Below are positions 21,450 to 30,803 of a DNA stretch of 64,000 nt, one piece after another; positions within the stretch are counted from its first letter, which is position 1; each line of letters opens with the position of its first letter. A model generated the notes under the pieces. The model was not told where the DNA came from. It did not search any database and saw only the letters and a program-made list of their open reading frames with translations. Location of the stretch: contig CAVRTA010000005.1 in the NCBI GenBank assembly GCA_963724135.1, positions 248,001-312,000 on the forward strand, given 5' to 3'. This DNA is from DATLGB01 sp963724135. Its GTDB lineage: Bacteria > Actinomycetota > Thermoleophilia > Solirubrobacterales > Solirubrobacteraceae. The position numbers were made by a program, and so were the translations under genes.

Positions 21450-21670
21450 GTGCGCTCCAAGTCTATGGGGACGGTCACCGGCTGCCGCAGGGCACGGGCG
21501 AAAGCTCCGCGCGCCACCGCCGCGTCGAGGCAGTCCCGGCGCGGATGCAGCCACGCGCCGCGGCCGGACAGGTCGCGACCCTCGCGCAGCTCACCGGCGA
21601 CGGCGGCGAAGCGGACCAGATCGGCCTGGTCCGCCCTCGCCCGACAGCCGACGCAGGTGCGCTCAGGCAG
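21431..21670 (-). CDS. ylxR: YlxR-family RNA-binding protein, CTG start
   Basis: A 79-residue YlxR protein sits between nusA and infB, exactly where the family is expected. It has the signature CVGCRARADQADLVRF, then SGRGAWLHPRRDCLDAAVAR, and ends inside infB. No ATG, GTG or TTG precedes the signature in this frame. The family start (PERTCVGCR) begins right after CTG at 21670, which overlaps the nusA stop. CTG is therefore the likely start. The protein is thought to modulate RNase P or transcription; its precise role here is unknown. Confidence 0.85.
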
Positions 21671-22937
21671 GAACCTGGTCGCCCTCGACCTGCTCCAGGG
21701 CCTGATGTGAGGGGATTCCGCAGTAGCGCGAGCCCGGCAGCGCCGCGTTCGGGCACCGGCGCCCGTTGCGGTTGACCGCAGCGCAGCGGCCGCTCAGCTC
21801 CTCGTCGGAGTCGTCGCCCTCCTCGGCCTCGGTCGCGAACTCGGTCTCCGAGCGGATATCGATCCGCCAGCCGGTCAGCCGTGCCGCCAGGCGCGCGTTC
21901 TGGCCCTCGCGGCCGATCGCCAGCGAGAGCTGGTCGTCGGGAACGATCACGGTCGCCTGCTTGTGCTCGTCGTCGACGAGCACCTCGCGCACGCGCGCGG
22001 GCGACAGGGCCTTGGCGACGAAGCGGGCGGGCTCGTCGTTGTAGGGGATGATGTCGATCTTCTCGCCGCGCAGCTCGGAGACGACCATGCGCACGCGCGA
22101 GCCGCGCGGGCCGACGCAGGCACCGACGGGGTCGACGCCGTCGGCGTGCGAGACGACGGCGATCTTCGAGCGATAGCCGGGCTCGCGCGCGACCATCGTG
22201 ATCTCGACGAGCTCGTCGGCGATCTCGGGCACCTCGAGCTCGAACAGCGCCTTGATCAGCTCCGGGTCGCGGCGCGACACGATGATCGACGGGCCGCGCG
22301 TCGAATGCGACACGTCCTTGATCACGGCCTTGATGCGCTGCCCGTGGTCGTAGCGCTCCCCGTCGACCTGCTCGGACTTGGGCAGCAGCGCCTCGACGCG
22401 CTCGCGCAGCTGCACGAGCGTGTAGCGCGAATCGGTCTGCTGGACGAGGCCGGTGATGAGCTCGCCGACGCGGTCCTGGTACTCCTCGAACATCATGTCG
22501 CGCTCCGCTTCGCGGATGCGCTGGAGGATCACCTGCTTGGCCGTCTGGGCGGCGATGCGCCCGAAGTCGTCGGGCGTGTCGTCGATGAACTCGATCTGGT
22601 TGGCGTACTCCATGAGCCGCTCGAGCGGGATGTCGGGCGCCTCGGGGATGACCACCTCGCCGGTCTCGGGATCGACGCGGCGGATGCCCTCCTCCAGCGA
22701 CGCCTCGGTCTCGACCTCGTCGAGCAGGTCGTCCTCGAGCTCCTCGGGGATGATCATCCGCTCGACCCGGAACTCGCCGTCGGCGGAGTCCATGACCACC
22801 CGCGCGTAGCGCGCCGAGCCTGGGAGCTTCTTGTAGGCCGAGAGGAGGGCGTCCTCGAGCGCGGCGATGAGCTTCTCCTCCGAGATGCCCTTGTCCTGCG
22901 CCAGGGCGCGAACGGCGTCGACAATCTCCTGGGACAC
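21663..22937 (-). CDS. nusA: Transcription termination/antitermination factor NusA with Cys-rich tail
   Basis: NusA binds RNA polymerase and nascent RNA. The 424-residue protein has the N-terminal polymerase-binding domain, an S1 domain and two KH domains (VGPRGSRVRMVVSEL and AIGREGQNARLAARL). A C-terminal extension of about 35 residues follows an acidic linker and carries CAAVNRNGRRCPNAALPGS followed by RYC. This pattern resembles the small zinc-binding DUF5763-type motif. It is not part of the standard NusA and may add a nucleic-acid contact. The start is GTG 22937, seven bases after the rimP stop. Confidence 0.95.
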   Translation of the reverse strand: MSQEIVDAVRALAQDKGISEEKLIAALEDALLSAYKKLPGSARYARVVMDSADGEFRVERMIIPEELEDDLLDEVETEASLEEGIRRVDPETGEVVIPEAPDIPLERLMEYANQIEFIDDTPDDFGRIAAQTAKQVILQRIREAERDMMFEEYQDRVGELITGLVQQTDSRYTLVQLRERVEALLPKSEQVDGERYDHGQRIKAVIKDVSHSTRGPSIIVSRRDPELIKALFELEVPEIADELVEITMVAREPGYRSKIAVVSHADGVDPVGACVGPRGSRVRMVVSELRGEKIDIIPYNDEPARFVAKALSPARVREVLVDDEHKQATVIVPDDQLSLAIGREGQNARLAARLTGWRIDIRSETEFATEAEEGDDSDEELSGRCAAVNRNGRRCPNAALPGSRYCGIPSHQALEQVEGDQVPA

Positions 22938-22944
22938 TGGGCGA

Positions 22945-23361
22945 TCAGTCCTTGATGAGGTGGGAACGGTGAATCTCGCCGTACGGGATGGAGACCACCC
23001 CGGTGTCGGCGGCGACGGTCACTTCGGCCTCCGTCGCGCCGAGCAGCTCGCCGGTGAAGCTGTGGCGGCCGTCGTGCTCGTTGCGCGTGCGTACGCGCGC
23101 GCGCTCGCCGACGAAGCGGCGGAAGTGCTCGGGACGTGAGAGCGGGCGCTGGGGACCGGGGCTCGAGACCTCGAGGGCGTACTGCTCGCGGACCTCCGGG
23201 AGCAGGTGCGTCACGCGCTCGCACAGCGCGAGCGAGACGCCCTGCGGGTGGTCGATGAACAGGCGCACCGTGGTGCCGCCGACGACCTCGGCGAGGAGCA
23301 CCTCCACGTCAGGCTCAGCCGAGGCGAGCGTCGCCTCGATGCGCTCCTGGATGCTGCTCAT
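22945..23361 (-). CDS. rimP: Ribosome maturation factor RimP
   Basis: RimP assists 30S assembly. The 138-residue product shows the family pattern with VRLFIDHPQGVSLALCERVT, LEVSSPGPQRPLSRPEHFRR and the C-terminal SH3-like barrel. The ATG at 23361 is preceded by GAGGAGG at good spacing; an upstream GTG would add unrelated residues. It heads the rimP-nusA-ylxR-infB operon. A terminator lies just upstream, separating it from the sigma factor gene. Confidence 0.95.
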   Translation of the reverse strand: MSSIQERIEATLASAEPDVEVLLAEVVGGTTVRLFIDHPQGVSLALCERVTHLLPEVREQYALEVSSPGPQRPLSRPEHFRRFVGERARVRTRNEHDGRHSFTGELLGATEAEVTVAADTGVVSIPYGEIHRSHLIKD

Positions 23362-23390
23362 TGGGTGTCCTCCTCTCCGGTTACGACAAT

Positions 23391-23416
23391 AAAAAAGCGG
23401 GCTCAAGCCCGCTTTT
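23391..23416 (-). terminator. Rho-independent terminator
   Basis: A GC-rich stem (GCGGGCT with AGCCCGC) is flanked by A-runs and T-runs. On the minus strand it reads as a hairpin followed by six T residues, so it ends the upstream sigma-factor transcript before rimP. The A-run on the other side means it could work in both directions. Confidence 0.85.
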
Positions 23417-23462
23417 CAATGGCCATGCGGCCCGCTGAAAAGTGTCGCCGCAGCATAGCGCG

Positions 23463-24020
23463 TCAGGCCGCGACCGGGGAGCCGTGAGCGGCGAGCGCAT
23501 CGGCGAAGCTGCGCCGCGCGCGCCACAGCAGCTGGGCTACGCCATTGGCGTTGAGGTCGAGCTCGTCGGCGATCGCCTGGCACGAGCATCCCTCGTAGAC
23601 CGAGCGGAACAGGGCGACCCGCTGGCGCTCGGGGACGTCGCGCAGAGCGGCGCGAACGGCGTCGCGCAGCTCGCGGCGCTCAAGCTCGGTCTGACCGGAC
23701 TCCTGGCTGCCGCCGAGCGCGTCGAGCCAGGACTCGTCGCCGGTGGCGACCTCGCCGGCGCGGCGGCGTCGGCGCTCGAGCGCGGCGTTGACTCCGGCCG
23801 CCGCGGCGTAGGCGCCGAAGCGCAGCGTCTCGCAGTCGAGCGACGGCAGCCGGCGGAAGGTGGCCAGCAGCGCGTCCTGCGCCGCATCGGCGGCCTCGTG
23901 GGGGCAGCCTGTGATGCGCCGGCAACGGCGCTCGACATCACCGAAGTGGCGGCGGTAGAGGGCGGAGACGGCGGCGGCGTCGCCGGCGGCAGCTGCGCGA
24001 AGCAGGTCCTTCTCAGTCAT
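23463..24020 (-). CDS. ECF-type RNA polymerase sigma factor
   Basis: The 185-residue protein has a sigma-2-like region (LYRRHFGDVERRCRRITG, then AADAAQDALLATFRRLP) and a sigma-4 region (LRDVPERQRVALFRSVYEG, then AIADELDLNANGVAQLLWRA). A strong GGAGGAGG precedes the ATG at 24020. No anti-sigma gene is next to it. Its neighbour upstream is a TPR protein. It ends before the terminator that isolates rimP. The regulon cannot be deduced from the sequence. Confidence 0.85.
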   Translation of the reverse strand: MTEKDLLRAAAAGDAAAVSALYRRHFGDVERRCRRITGCPHEAADAAQDALLATFRRLPSLDCETLRFGAYAAAAGVNAALERRRRRAGEVATGDESWLDALGGSQESGQTELERRELRDAVRAALRDVPERQRVALFRSVYEGCSCQAIADELDLNANGVAQLLWRARRSFADALAAHGSPVAA

Positions 24021-24074
24021 GGGCCGAAGCCTCCTCCACCCGGCCCCCCCGCGCGCGGGGGTTCTCCCTACACC

Positions 24075-24109
24075 CGCTTCACAAAAGGGTCCGTCCCTTT
24101 TGTGAAGCG
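24075..24109. repeat. Palindromic REP-like element, copy 1
   Basis: A perfect 15-bp stem with arms CGCTTCACAAAAGGG and its complement surrounds the 5-base loop TCCGT. It lies between the TPR gene and the sigma factor gene. Variants occur at 52562-52586 and 57751-57783. Confidence 0.75.
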
Positions 24110-24113
24110 CGCC

Positions 24114-24476
24114 CTACGCGGCGTGGCGCCGGCTGCGGTCCCGGTACTCGCGGTAGTCGGCGCGGTCGGGGCGCAGGCTCGACGCGAGCGCGAGCGGCTG
24201 GCGCGCCTCGGCATGACGTCCCTGCTGCTGCAGCGAGCGGCCGAGGCAGAAGAGCGCGAAGTGGTTGGTGGGCGCCTTCTCGACGACCTCGCGGAACTCC
24301 GCCTCGGCCTCGCGGAAACGGTGCGAGCCGAACAGGGCGCGGCCGAGCGCCTCGCGCACCGAGGTCTTGTCGGGCTCGAGGTCGCGCACGCGCTTGAGCG
24401 GGACCGTCGCGGCATGGTGGTCACCGTCAGCCAGGAGGCGCATACCGCGGGTGTAGAGGTCGTATGCGGACTCCAT
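24114..24476 (-). CDS. TPR protein
   Basis: The 120-residue protein is made of about three tetratricopeptide-like helical repeats (YDLYTRGMRLLADGDHHAAT, VREALGRALFGSHRFREAEA, HFALFCLGRSLQQQGRHAEA). It is probably a protein-interaction adaptor. Its ATG at 24476 shares one base with the transglutaminase gene stop (TGATG), so it belongs to the MoxR-DUF58-transglutaminase operon. Such operons often carry small TPR or membrane genes. Confidence 0.82.
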   Translation of the reverse strand: MESAYDLYTRGMRLLADGDHHAATVPLKRVRDLEPDKTSVREALGRALFGSHRFREAEAEFREVVEKAPTNHFALFCLGRSLQQQGRHAEARQPLALASSLRPDRADYREYRDRSRRHAA

Positions 24477-26584
24477 CACCACGAGCGTAGCCGCGGGCGG
24501 AGCGCGTAGAAAGTGCGCGCGCGGGCGAGCGGCCCGCGGCCGCGCGACAGGGCGCGGCGCAGGTCACGGCGCTGTGCCGCGGTCGGGCCGGCGCCCCGCG
24601 AATAGCGCTGGGCGCGCATCGCCCGCAGGTAGTCCGCAGCAGCGGGGAAGCGGCCCTCGAGGGCGGTCAGCGTCGTCGCTGGCCCGCACGCCTCACCCGC
24701 GCCCTGCAACGCACGCTCGAGCTCGGACAGACGCACGCGCTCCCGGCCGTGTCGCGCCAACGCGACGCCGCCCGCCGCGGCGACGGCGACGAGCCCCAGG
24801 CCGAGCGCCAGCAGCTTCGGCCAAGGCGTCTCCGAGCGGGGCACAGCGGGGGCCGCCTGCGTGGTGCCGCGGTCGCGGACGTCGCCGTTGCTGGCCGACA
24901 CCGCCGCTCCGAACGCCTGCGAACGGGGTGGCGCGTTCGCGGGCGTGGGGTCGAAGTCGACCCAGCCGATGCCGTCGAACCACGCCTGCACCCACGAATG
25001 CGCGTCGAGGTCGCGGACCACGTAGCGCTTGGAGTCCGAGTCGTAGGAGCCGGGTGCGAAGCCCGTCACGACACGCGCCGGGACACCGCCCATGCGCAGC
25101 AGCAGGGCCATCGCGCCGGAGTACTGCTGGCAGAAGCCCGACCGGGCGTCGAACAGGAAGCCGTCGAGCGTGCGCGCGGCCGGCGGGGGCGTCTCGTCGT
25201 AGCTGAACCCGATCTGGAGGTGGCGCTGGACCGCCTGGACGTAGCCGTACGGGGTCGCCGCATTCGATAGCAGCTGCCGCGAGAGCGCGAAGATGCGGCG
25301 CAGGTTGGAGCCGCGCAGATCCTCGGCGGCGTTCTCGGGCCCGTAGGACACGAGCATCGGGCTTTCCCGGAAGCGTCCGACGAGGACCTGGAACGCGCCT
25401 CCGTCGCCGACGGCGTCGAAGGTCAGGTTCTCGAGGACGGGGCCGGGATAGAACTCGGGCGCCGGACCGCTGAGCTCGGCGCGCGACGGTGACGGGACGT
25501 AGACGCGCGCCGTGTACGAGTCCGCGCGATGGATGACGCGGCCGGCGCTCCAGATCCCGGTGGCGACGGGTCGCGGCCTGCGCCCTGGCATCGCCACCGC
25601 CTGCGGAACGCCCGCGAGCGCGAGCGTCGGCGAGCGCAGGTTGCGCACGCTGACCGAGATGGGGAACGTCCAGCGCTCCAGGTTGGCGTCAGAGACGCCG
25701 AGATTCTGCACGCCGAGAGGCTGCGCGGCACCGCGGGCCCGCTTCTCGGCCCAGCGGTTGCCGTCGAAGAAGTCGAGGTCGGCGACCTTCCAGTATGCGC
25801 GCCGCCCGGACTCCACACGCAGCATCTCGCGCCCGTCGCGCGGCCACGGCAGTGCGCCGTAGTCATGGTCCCAGCTGAACGTGGTCGCGCGAGCGCTGGC
25901 AGCGTCCTGCGCGAAGCGCTCGTAGTCGAACCAGGGGCGCTGGACGTCGAGCGCCGGAGCGGCGGCAAGCGCGGCCACGGCAGCGGCGGCGGCGAGCCCG
26001 GCGGCCGCCGCGAGCTCGCGCTGCGCTGTGCGCTCCAGACGCAGGAACAGGATCACCAGGACCGCGAGGACGGCGCCGCGCAGGAACTCGGCGCGCAAGT
26101 CGAGCGCGACGGCCGGAACGGCGTACAGGGTGACCAGCGCGCCCAGGGCCCAGACACGGCGGTCACGGAAGGCGAGCACACCGGCGGCGGTCGCGAGCAC
26201 CGTCCCCCCGAGCCCGATCACGAGCCTCAGGTCGGGGTCCGAGCCGATGTACGGGATGCGCGCGGCGCCGACCGAGGCGATGCCGTCGGCGATCGAAGCG
26301 GCCAGCTCGTCCCAGCGACCGGGCCACAGGTCGCCGACAGCGATCCCGCCGGCGATCAGGGCGGCGACAAATCCTGCCGCCAGCGCGGGCGGCCACGCGC
26401 GCACCGCGAGCCCGGCGGCGAGAGCCACCACCAGTGCGGCGCCGGCCCGGGCGGGCTGCGCGGGGTCGAGCATGAGCATCCAGTGGATGAGGCCGAAGCC
26501 GCAGAGCGCGGCGAAGGCGACGCCCCGCGCGACCAGCAGCGGCAGGGCGGGCCGCACGCGAGCGCGCGCCGCCAGCGTGGTCAC
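24476..26584 (-). CDS. Membrane transglutaminase-like protease-fold protein
   Basis: This 702-residue protein has a block of N-terminal membrane helices, then an extracytoplasmic transglutaminase-like domain, a single membrane helix near residue 620, and a short DUF4129-like cytoplasmic tail. The catalytic cysteine is in SGFCQQYSGAMALLLRMGG, the histidine in DLDAHSWVQAWFDG, and the aspartate in WVDFDPTP. The GTG start at 26584 overlaps the DUF58 stop as GTGA. With DUF58 and MoxR it forms a common set thought to act in cell-envelope protein handling; the substrate is unknown. Confidence 0.9.
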   Translation of the reverse strand: MTTLAARARVRPALPLLVARGVAFAALCGFGLIHWMLMLDPAQPARAGAALVVALAAGLAVRAWPPALAAGFVAALIAGGIAVGDLWPGRWDELAASIADGIASVGAARIPYIGSDPDLRLVIGLGGTVLATAAGVLAFRDRRVWALGALVTLYAVPAVALDLRAEFLRGAVLAVLVILFLRLERTAQRELAAAAGLAAAAAVAALAAAPALDVQRPWFDYERFAQDAASARATTFSWDHDYGALPWPRDGREMLRVESGRRAYWKVADLDFFDGNRWAEKRARGAAQPLGVQNLGVSDANLERWTFPISVSVRNLRSPTLALAGVPQAVAMPGRRPRPVATGIWSAGRVIHRADSYTARVYVPSPSRAELSGPAPEFYPGPVLENLTFDAVGDGGAFQVLVGRFRESPMLVSYGPENAAEDLRGSNLRRIFALSRQLLSNAATPYGYVQAVQRHLQIGFSYDETPPPAARTLDGFLFDARSGFCQQYSGAMALLLRMGGVPARVVTGFAPGSYDSDSKRYVVRDLDAHSWVQAWFDGIGWVDFDPTPANAPPRSQAFGAAVSASNGDVRDRGTTQAAPAVPRSETPWPKLLALGLGLVAVAAAGGVALARHGRERVRLSELERALQGAGEACGPATTLTALEGRFPAAADYLRAMRAQRYSRGAGPTAAQRRDLRRALSRGRGPLARARTFYALRPRLRSW

Positions 26585-27675
26585 GACGCCACGGCCTCGA
26601 TCGCGGCGGCGCTGCCGGTGCGCGTTCCGAGGTAGCCCGTGCACCCCGCGACGTTGAGCAGGGCGCGGCGGTCGGGCAGCTCGCCCGGTACCACCAGCAC
26701 CTGGCCGCCGGGCGTACGGCCGAGACCCCGCGGAGCGCGCTCGATGCGGCGGGCGGAGACGAACAGGATCAGGCCGCGGCGGTTCTGCGCCGCGGCCAGC
26801 GCGGGACCGGCCTGGTCGCCGAGCAGTGCGAGCCGGACGTGGGCACTGGGCCAGGCGCCGAGGTCGGGCTCGATCGTCACCGCGCGCCGGTCGCCCGGGA
26901 GCAGCAGGGCGCAGCCGGTGCGTCTGGCGAAGTGGACGACGAGGGAGCCGGCGGCACGGACCGCAGCGTCGAGGTCGTCGAGCGTGCGCGCGCCGCGCGG
27001 GTCGAGCACGACGAGCGGTCGCGAGTCGGCCTCGGCGATCAGCTTGCGCTCCATGATCTCGCCGCCCTTGGCCAAACTGGGCCAGTGGATGCGACTCGCC
27101 GGGGAGCCCTCAAGATGGACGCGCAGGCCGTCGATCTCCGTCTCGGCGGCGGCGGTCAGCAGGGCGCGCGCGTGCGCGCCTGTGTCCTCGCCGCCCGCGG
27201 CGCCCGTGCGCACCGGGTGGATGCGCGGCAGGACGAGGATCTCGTCCCCCTCGCCCGCGGTGATCGTGCGCTCGGCGAGCCCGAGCGGATCGCGCAGCAC
27301 GAGCGTCACGGGCTCGAGCGCACGGCGGCCGCGGCGGGCGAAGGACGCCTCGATGCGCAGCCGCGACGTGCGCCGCCCGGCCGTCAGCGGCGCCGGCTCG
27401 CTCAGCAGCGGCTCGTCGACGTAGCCGGGCGGCAGCGGCAGCGGACCCGAGCGGGCCTCGATGCGTACCGTCAGCGGCTCTTCCTCCATGACGCTGCGGC
27501 GGTCGAGCGACCGGCGCACGCTCGCCCCCCATGCTCCGATCGCGATCCACGCCGCGCTACCGGCGCCCAGCAGGACGAGCGCCGCGCCGGTGACGTAGAA
27601 CGGCTCGGCGTCGAAGGTCCCCGCGACCAGCAGCAGCGCGAGTCCGAGGGCGGCGCAGCCGGCCGCGGAGCGCAT
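26581..27675 (-). CDS. DUF58 domain protein
   Basis: The 364-residue protein starts with two hydrophobic segments and then a beta-rich region with VTLVLRDPLGLAERT. The DUF58 core GLRVHLEGSPASRIHWPSLA is near residue 190. A von Willebrand A-like region carries PLVVLDP. The ATG at 27675 overlaps the MoxR stop as ATGA. The family functions with MoxR ATPases, probably as a client or co-chaperone. The precise function is not known. Confidence 0.88.
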   Translation of the reverse strand: MRSAAGCAALGLALLLVAGTFDAEPFYVTGAALVLLGAGSAAWIAIGAWGASVRRSLDRRSVMEEEPLTVRIEARSGPLPLPPGYVDEPLLSEPAPLTAGRRTSRLRIEASFARRGRRALEPVTLVLRDPLGLAERTITAGEGDEILVLPRIHPVRTGAAGGEDTGAHARALLTAAAETEIDGLRVHLEGSPASRIHWPSLAKGGEIMERKLIAEADSRPLVVLDPRGARTLDDLDAAVRAAGSLVVHFARRTGCALLLPGDRRAVTIEPDLGAWPSAHVRLALLGDQAGPALAAAQNRRGLILFVSARRIERAPRGLGRTPGGQVLVVPGELPDRRALLNVAGCTGYLGTRTGSAAAIEAVAS

Positions 27676-28641
27676 CAGAGCGCCGGAGTCGACGCGACCG
27701 CGTCGCGGACGACGTCCTCGCGCCGGGTGCCCGCGGCCTCCGGGATCAGCATGATCCGGTGGCTGAGGATCGGGTCGGCGAGGGCCTGCACGTCGTCGGG
27801 CAGCGCGTGATCGCGGCCGTTGATCAGCGCGTGCGCCTTGGCGGCTCGCAGCAGCATCAGGCCGGCGCGCGGCGACGCGCCGAGCTCGACGCGGTCGTCC
27901 TCGCGCGTGTGGACCAGCAGCGACACGATGTAGTCGCGCAGGGCCTTGGAGGCGTAGACGCGACGCGTCGCGTCCTGGGCGTCGAGGATCTCCTGGGTGT
28001 CGACGACCGGCTCGAGCTCGAGCACCCGGTCGCCGCCCTCGTGGCCGGCGAGCATGCCCGACTCGGCGTCGGGGCTCGGATAGCCCATCGACAGCCGCGC
28101 CATGAAGCGGTCGACCTGCGCCTCGGGCAGCGGGTAGGTGCCCTCGTACTCGACGGGGTTCTGCGTGGCGAAGACCATGAACGGCCGCGCCAGCTCATGG
28201 GTGAAGACGTCGACGGTGACGCTGCGCTCCTGCATGCACTCGAGCAGGCCGGACTGCGTCTTGGGCGAGGCGCGGTTGACCTCGTCGACAAGGACGACGT
28301 TGGCCATGATCGGGCCGGGACGGAACTCGAAGCGGCCCTCGCGCTGGTTGTAGACGTTGGTGCCGACGATGTCCGCCGGCAGGAGGTCGGCCGTGCACTG
28401 CACGCGCGCGAACTGGCAGTCGAGCGAACGCGACAGCGCACGCGCGAGCGCGGTCTTGCCGACGCCCGGGAAGTCCTCGACGAGCACGTGGCCCTCGGCG
28501 AGCAGGCAGACGAGGACGTGGTGGAGCACGTCGTCGCGAGACCTGGACCGCGCGCGAGATGTTGTCGGCGACGCGCTTGGCGAAGCCCGTGACCGCCTGC
28601 ACCTCCGTGTCCGAGAGCGTGGTGCCGCCTTCCGTGTCCAC
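27675..28641 (-). CDS. MoxR-family AAA ATPase (one frame break)
   Basis: MoxR proteins are AAA+ chaperone-like ATPases. The Walker A is FPGVGKTALARAL, Walker B is VVLVDEVNRASP, sensor 1 is MVFATQNPVEYEGTYPLPEA, and the lid domain is C-terminal. The first 35 residues (from GTG 28641, ending SRAVQVS) are in one frame and the rest (DDVLHHVLVCLLAEGH) in another. The switch is near 28537 and is removed by deleting one C. The residues on both sides fit the family, so an inserted base in the sequence is more likely than a broken gene. Confidence 0.88.
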
Positions 28642-29902
28642 CTAGACCCCCACCTTCGTTGAGGATGGCCGTTGCGCCACAACCATGTCGAGCATGGCGC
28701 GCGCGATGGCGGCCTTGGTGCCCTGCGGCACGGCCTGCTCTCCCTGCGCCGTGACGATCGTGACCGCGTTCTCAGGCGCGTCGAAGCCGATGCCGGGCGC
28801 GCTGATGTCGTTGACGACGACGGCGTCGAGCCCCTTGCGGCGCAGCTTGTCGCGCCCGTACTCGACGGCGCCCGCGCCGGACTCCGCGGCGAAGCCGACG
28901 AGCGTCTGACCGTCGCGGCGGTGGGCGGAGAGCTCCGACAGCACGTCGGCGGTGCGCTCGAGCTCGAGGGCGAGCGCCTCGCCCTGACGGTCCTTCTTGA
29001 TCTTGCCGCCGTGCGCCTGGGCGGGCCGGTAGTCGGCGACGGCGGCCGCCATGAGCAGGACGTCGGCGCGCTCGAACGCCTTGACACAGGCGTCGCGCAG
29101 CTGGGCCGCGGTCTCGACGTCGACGTACTCGACCGCGGGGTTGCGTGGCAGCGAGACGTTCGCGGCGATCACGGTCGCGCGGCCGCCGCGGCGCGCGGCC
29201 TCGTCGGCGAGCGCGAAGCCCATGCGGCCGCTGGAGCGGTTGCCGACGAAGCGCACGGCGTCGATCGGCTCGCGGGTGCCCCCGGCGGTGACGAGCACCT
29301 CGAGGCCGGCCAGGTCCGATGGCACCAGCGCCGACTCGACCGCGGCGAGCAGCTCGGGCGGCTCGGGCAGCCGCCCGGCGCCGTGCTCGCCGATCGAGCC
29401 GAGGGGACCCGTGCCCGGCTCGAGCACCGTCACCCCGCGCCCGCGCAGGCGCGCGACGTTCTCCTGGGTCGCCGGCGTGCTCCCACATGGCGTCGTTCAT
29501 GGCGGGGGCGACAACCAGCGGCCGCCGGCACGCGAGCGCCGCCGTGGTAAGCAGGTTGTCGGCCAGCCCGGCGGCGAGCTTGGCGAGCGTGTTCGCGCTC
29601 AGGGGCGCGATCAGGAAGACATCCGCGTTGTGGACGAGCTCGAGGTGCGAGAGCGGCATATGACTCGCCCACGCGCCCGCCGGCTGGCCCGGGAAGGCGC
29701 CGCGCAGGGGATCCGCTCGAACTCGCTGGTCAGGACCGGCGCGCCGGTGATGCCCGCGAACGAGGCCGCGCCGACGAAGCGCTGCGACGTCGGCGGTCTG
29801 GATGACGCGCACGCCGTGCCCGGCCTTCATCGCCAGCCGCGTGAACTCGAGCGACTTGTAGGCGGCGATGCCGCCCGTCACCCCGAGGAGGATGCGGGCC
29901 AC
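28642..29902 (-). CDS. coaBC: Phosphopantothenoylcysteine decarboxylase/synthetase (frame breaks)
   Basis: CoaBC makes 4'-phosphopantetheine from phosphopantothenate and cysteine for coenzyme A. The N-terminal flavin-binding CoaC half shows LLGVTGGIAAYKSLE, APLSANTLAKLAAGLADNLL and PAMNDAMWEH. The CoaB half shows VLVTAGGTREPID, FVGNRSSGRMG and AAVADYRPAQ. Frames change near 29780, 29714 and 29481. In each case one added or lost base restores the expected residues. The enzyme is essential, so sequence error is the better explanation. The start is GTG 29902. Its order after rpoZ and gmk is the common gmk-rpoZ-coaBC arrangement. Confidence 0.88.
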
Positions 29903-29917
29903 CGCGTGGCTCTGACG

Positions 29918-30145
29918 CTAGCGGTAGCGGTACTTGAGCTTGCCCTGGGCGGTCTCCTCCAGGGCGATCGTCAGGTAGTTCTTGGAGACCGTCTCCACCA
30001 TCGGCGGCGGGTACTCCTCGAAGGAGCCCTCACCGAGGTTGTGGTAGTACGAGTTGATCTGGCGCGCGCGCTTGGCCGCCACGATCACGCTCGCGTAGTT
30101 GGAGTCGACGTGCTCGAGCAGACGGTCCACGCGCGGGGAGATCAT
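29918..30145 (-). CDS. rpoZ: RNA polymerase omega subunit
   Basis: The 75-residue omega subunit supports beta' folding and polymerase assembly. Its sequence has PRVDRLLEHVDSNYASVIVA, AAKRARQINSYYHNL and KNYLTIALEETAQGKLKY. The tyrosine-containing RQINSYYHNLGEG segment is typical of actinobacterial omega. It lies between gmk and coaBC and, unlike those two, is unbroken. Confidence 0.95.
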   Translation of the reverse strand: MISPRVDRLLEHVDSNYASVIVAAKRARQINSYYHNLGEGSFEEYPPPMVETVSKNYLTIALEETAQGKLKYRYR

Positions 30146-30169
30146 GCCGTCGAGTCTAGGGGTTGGCAG

Positions 30170-30732
30170 TCAACCAGCCGCCAGCTCTCGTGCGACGATC
30201 GCCACCAGGTCCTCGACCGCGTTCTCGAGCCGGTCGTTGGTGACCACATGCGCGAACTCGTCCTTGGCCGCCAGCTCCTCGCGCGCGGTCTCGAGCCGCT
30301 GCTCCATGTCCTCGGGCGCGGTGTCGCCGCGGCCGACCAGCCGGTTGCGCAGCGCCTCCTCCGACGGCGGCGCGATGAAGATCCGCACCGCCTCGGGCAT
30401 CGTCTCGGCGACCTGCCGCGCGCCCTGGACCTCGATCTCGAGCACCACCGGCGCGCCGCCTGCGCCGTCCGCCTCAGAGCTCGGAGCGCAGCGTGCCGTA
30501 GCGCCTGCCCGCAGTAGCGCGCGTGCTCGACGAACGCGCCCTCCCCCACCAGCCGCTCGAACTCCGCGTCGGCGAGGAAGTGGTAGTCGACGCCGTCGGC
30601 CTCGCCGGGCCGCGGCGCCCGCGTCGTCGCCGACACGCTGAGCTCGATCTGCGGGCAGCGCTCACGCAGGGTCCGGATCAGCGTCCCCTTGCCGACCCCC
30701 GAGGGCCCGGTGATGACGAACACGCGCGCCAT
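30170..30732 (-). CDS. gmk: Guanylate kinase (two frame breaks)
   Basis: Gmk phosphorylates GMP to GDP. The P-loop GPSGVGKGTLIRTL is at the N-terminus and LSVSATTRAPRPGEADGVDY follows. The C-terminal part has VVLEIEVQGARQV and RIFIAPPSEEALRNRL. Between them the frame changes twice, near 30508 and 30479. Removing a G and a T gives YCGRRYGTLRSEL and then EADGAGGAPVVLEIEVQ, as expected for the family. The ATG at 30732 gives MARVFVITGPSG. It is an essential gene, so the breaks are probably sequence errors. Confidence 0.88.
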
Positions 30733-30803
30733 GGTGGGCGCGACAGTTTGACGGGCCGCGCGGCGGACGGGCCGGTCGCGGCCGGGCTCCTCCTCCTCAG
30801 TCG

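Noticed and set aside
23391..23416. Attachment site or repeat
   Set aside because: The GC stem with A and T runs is a standard intrinsic terminator.
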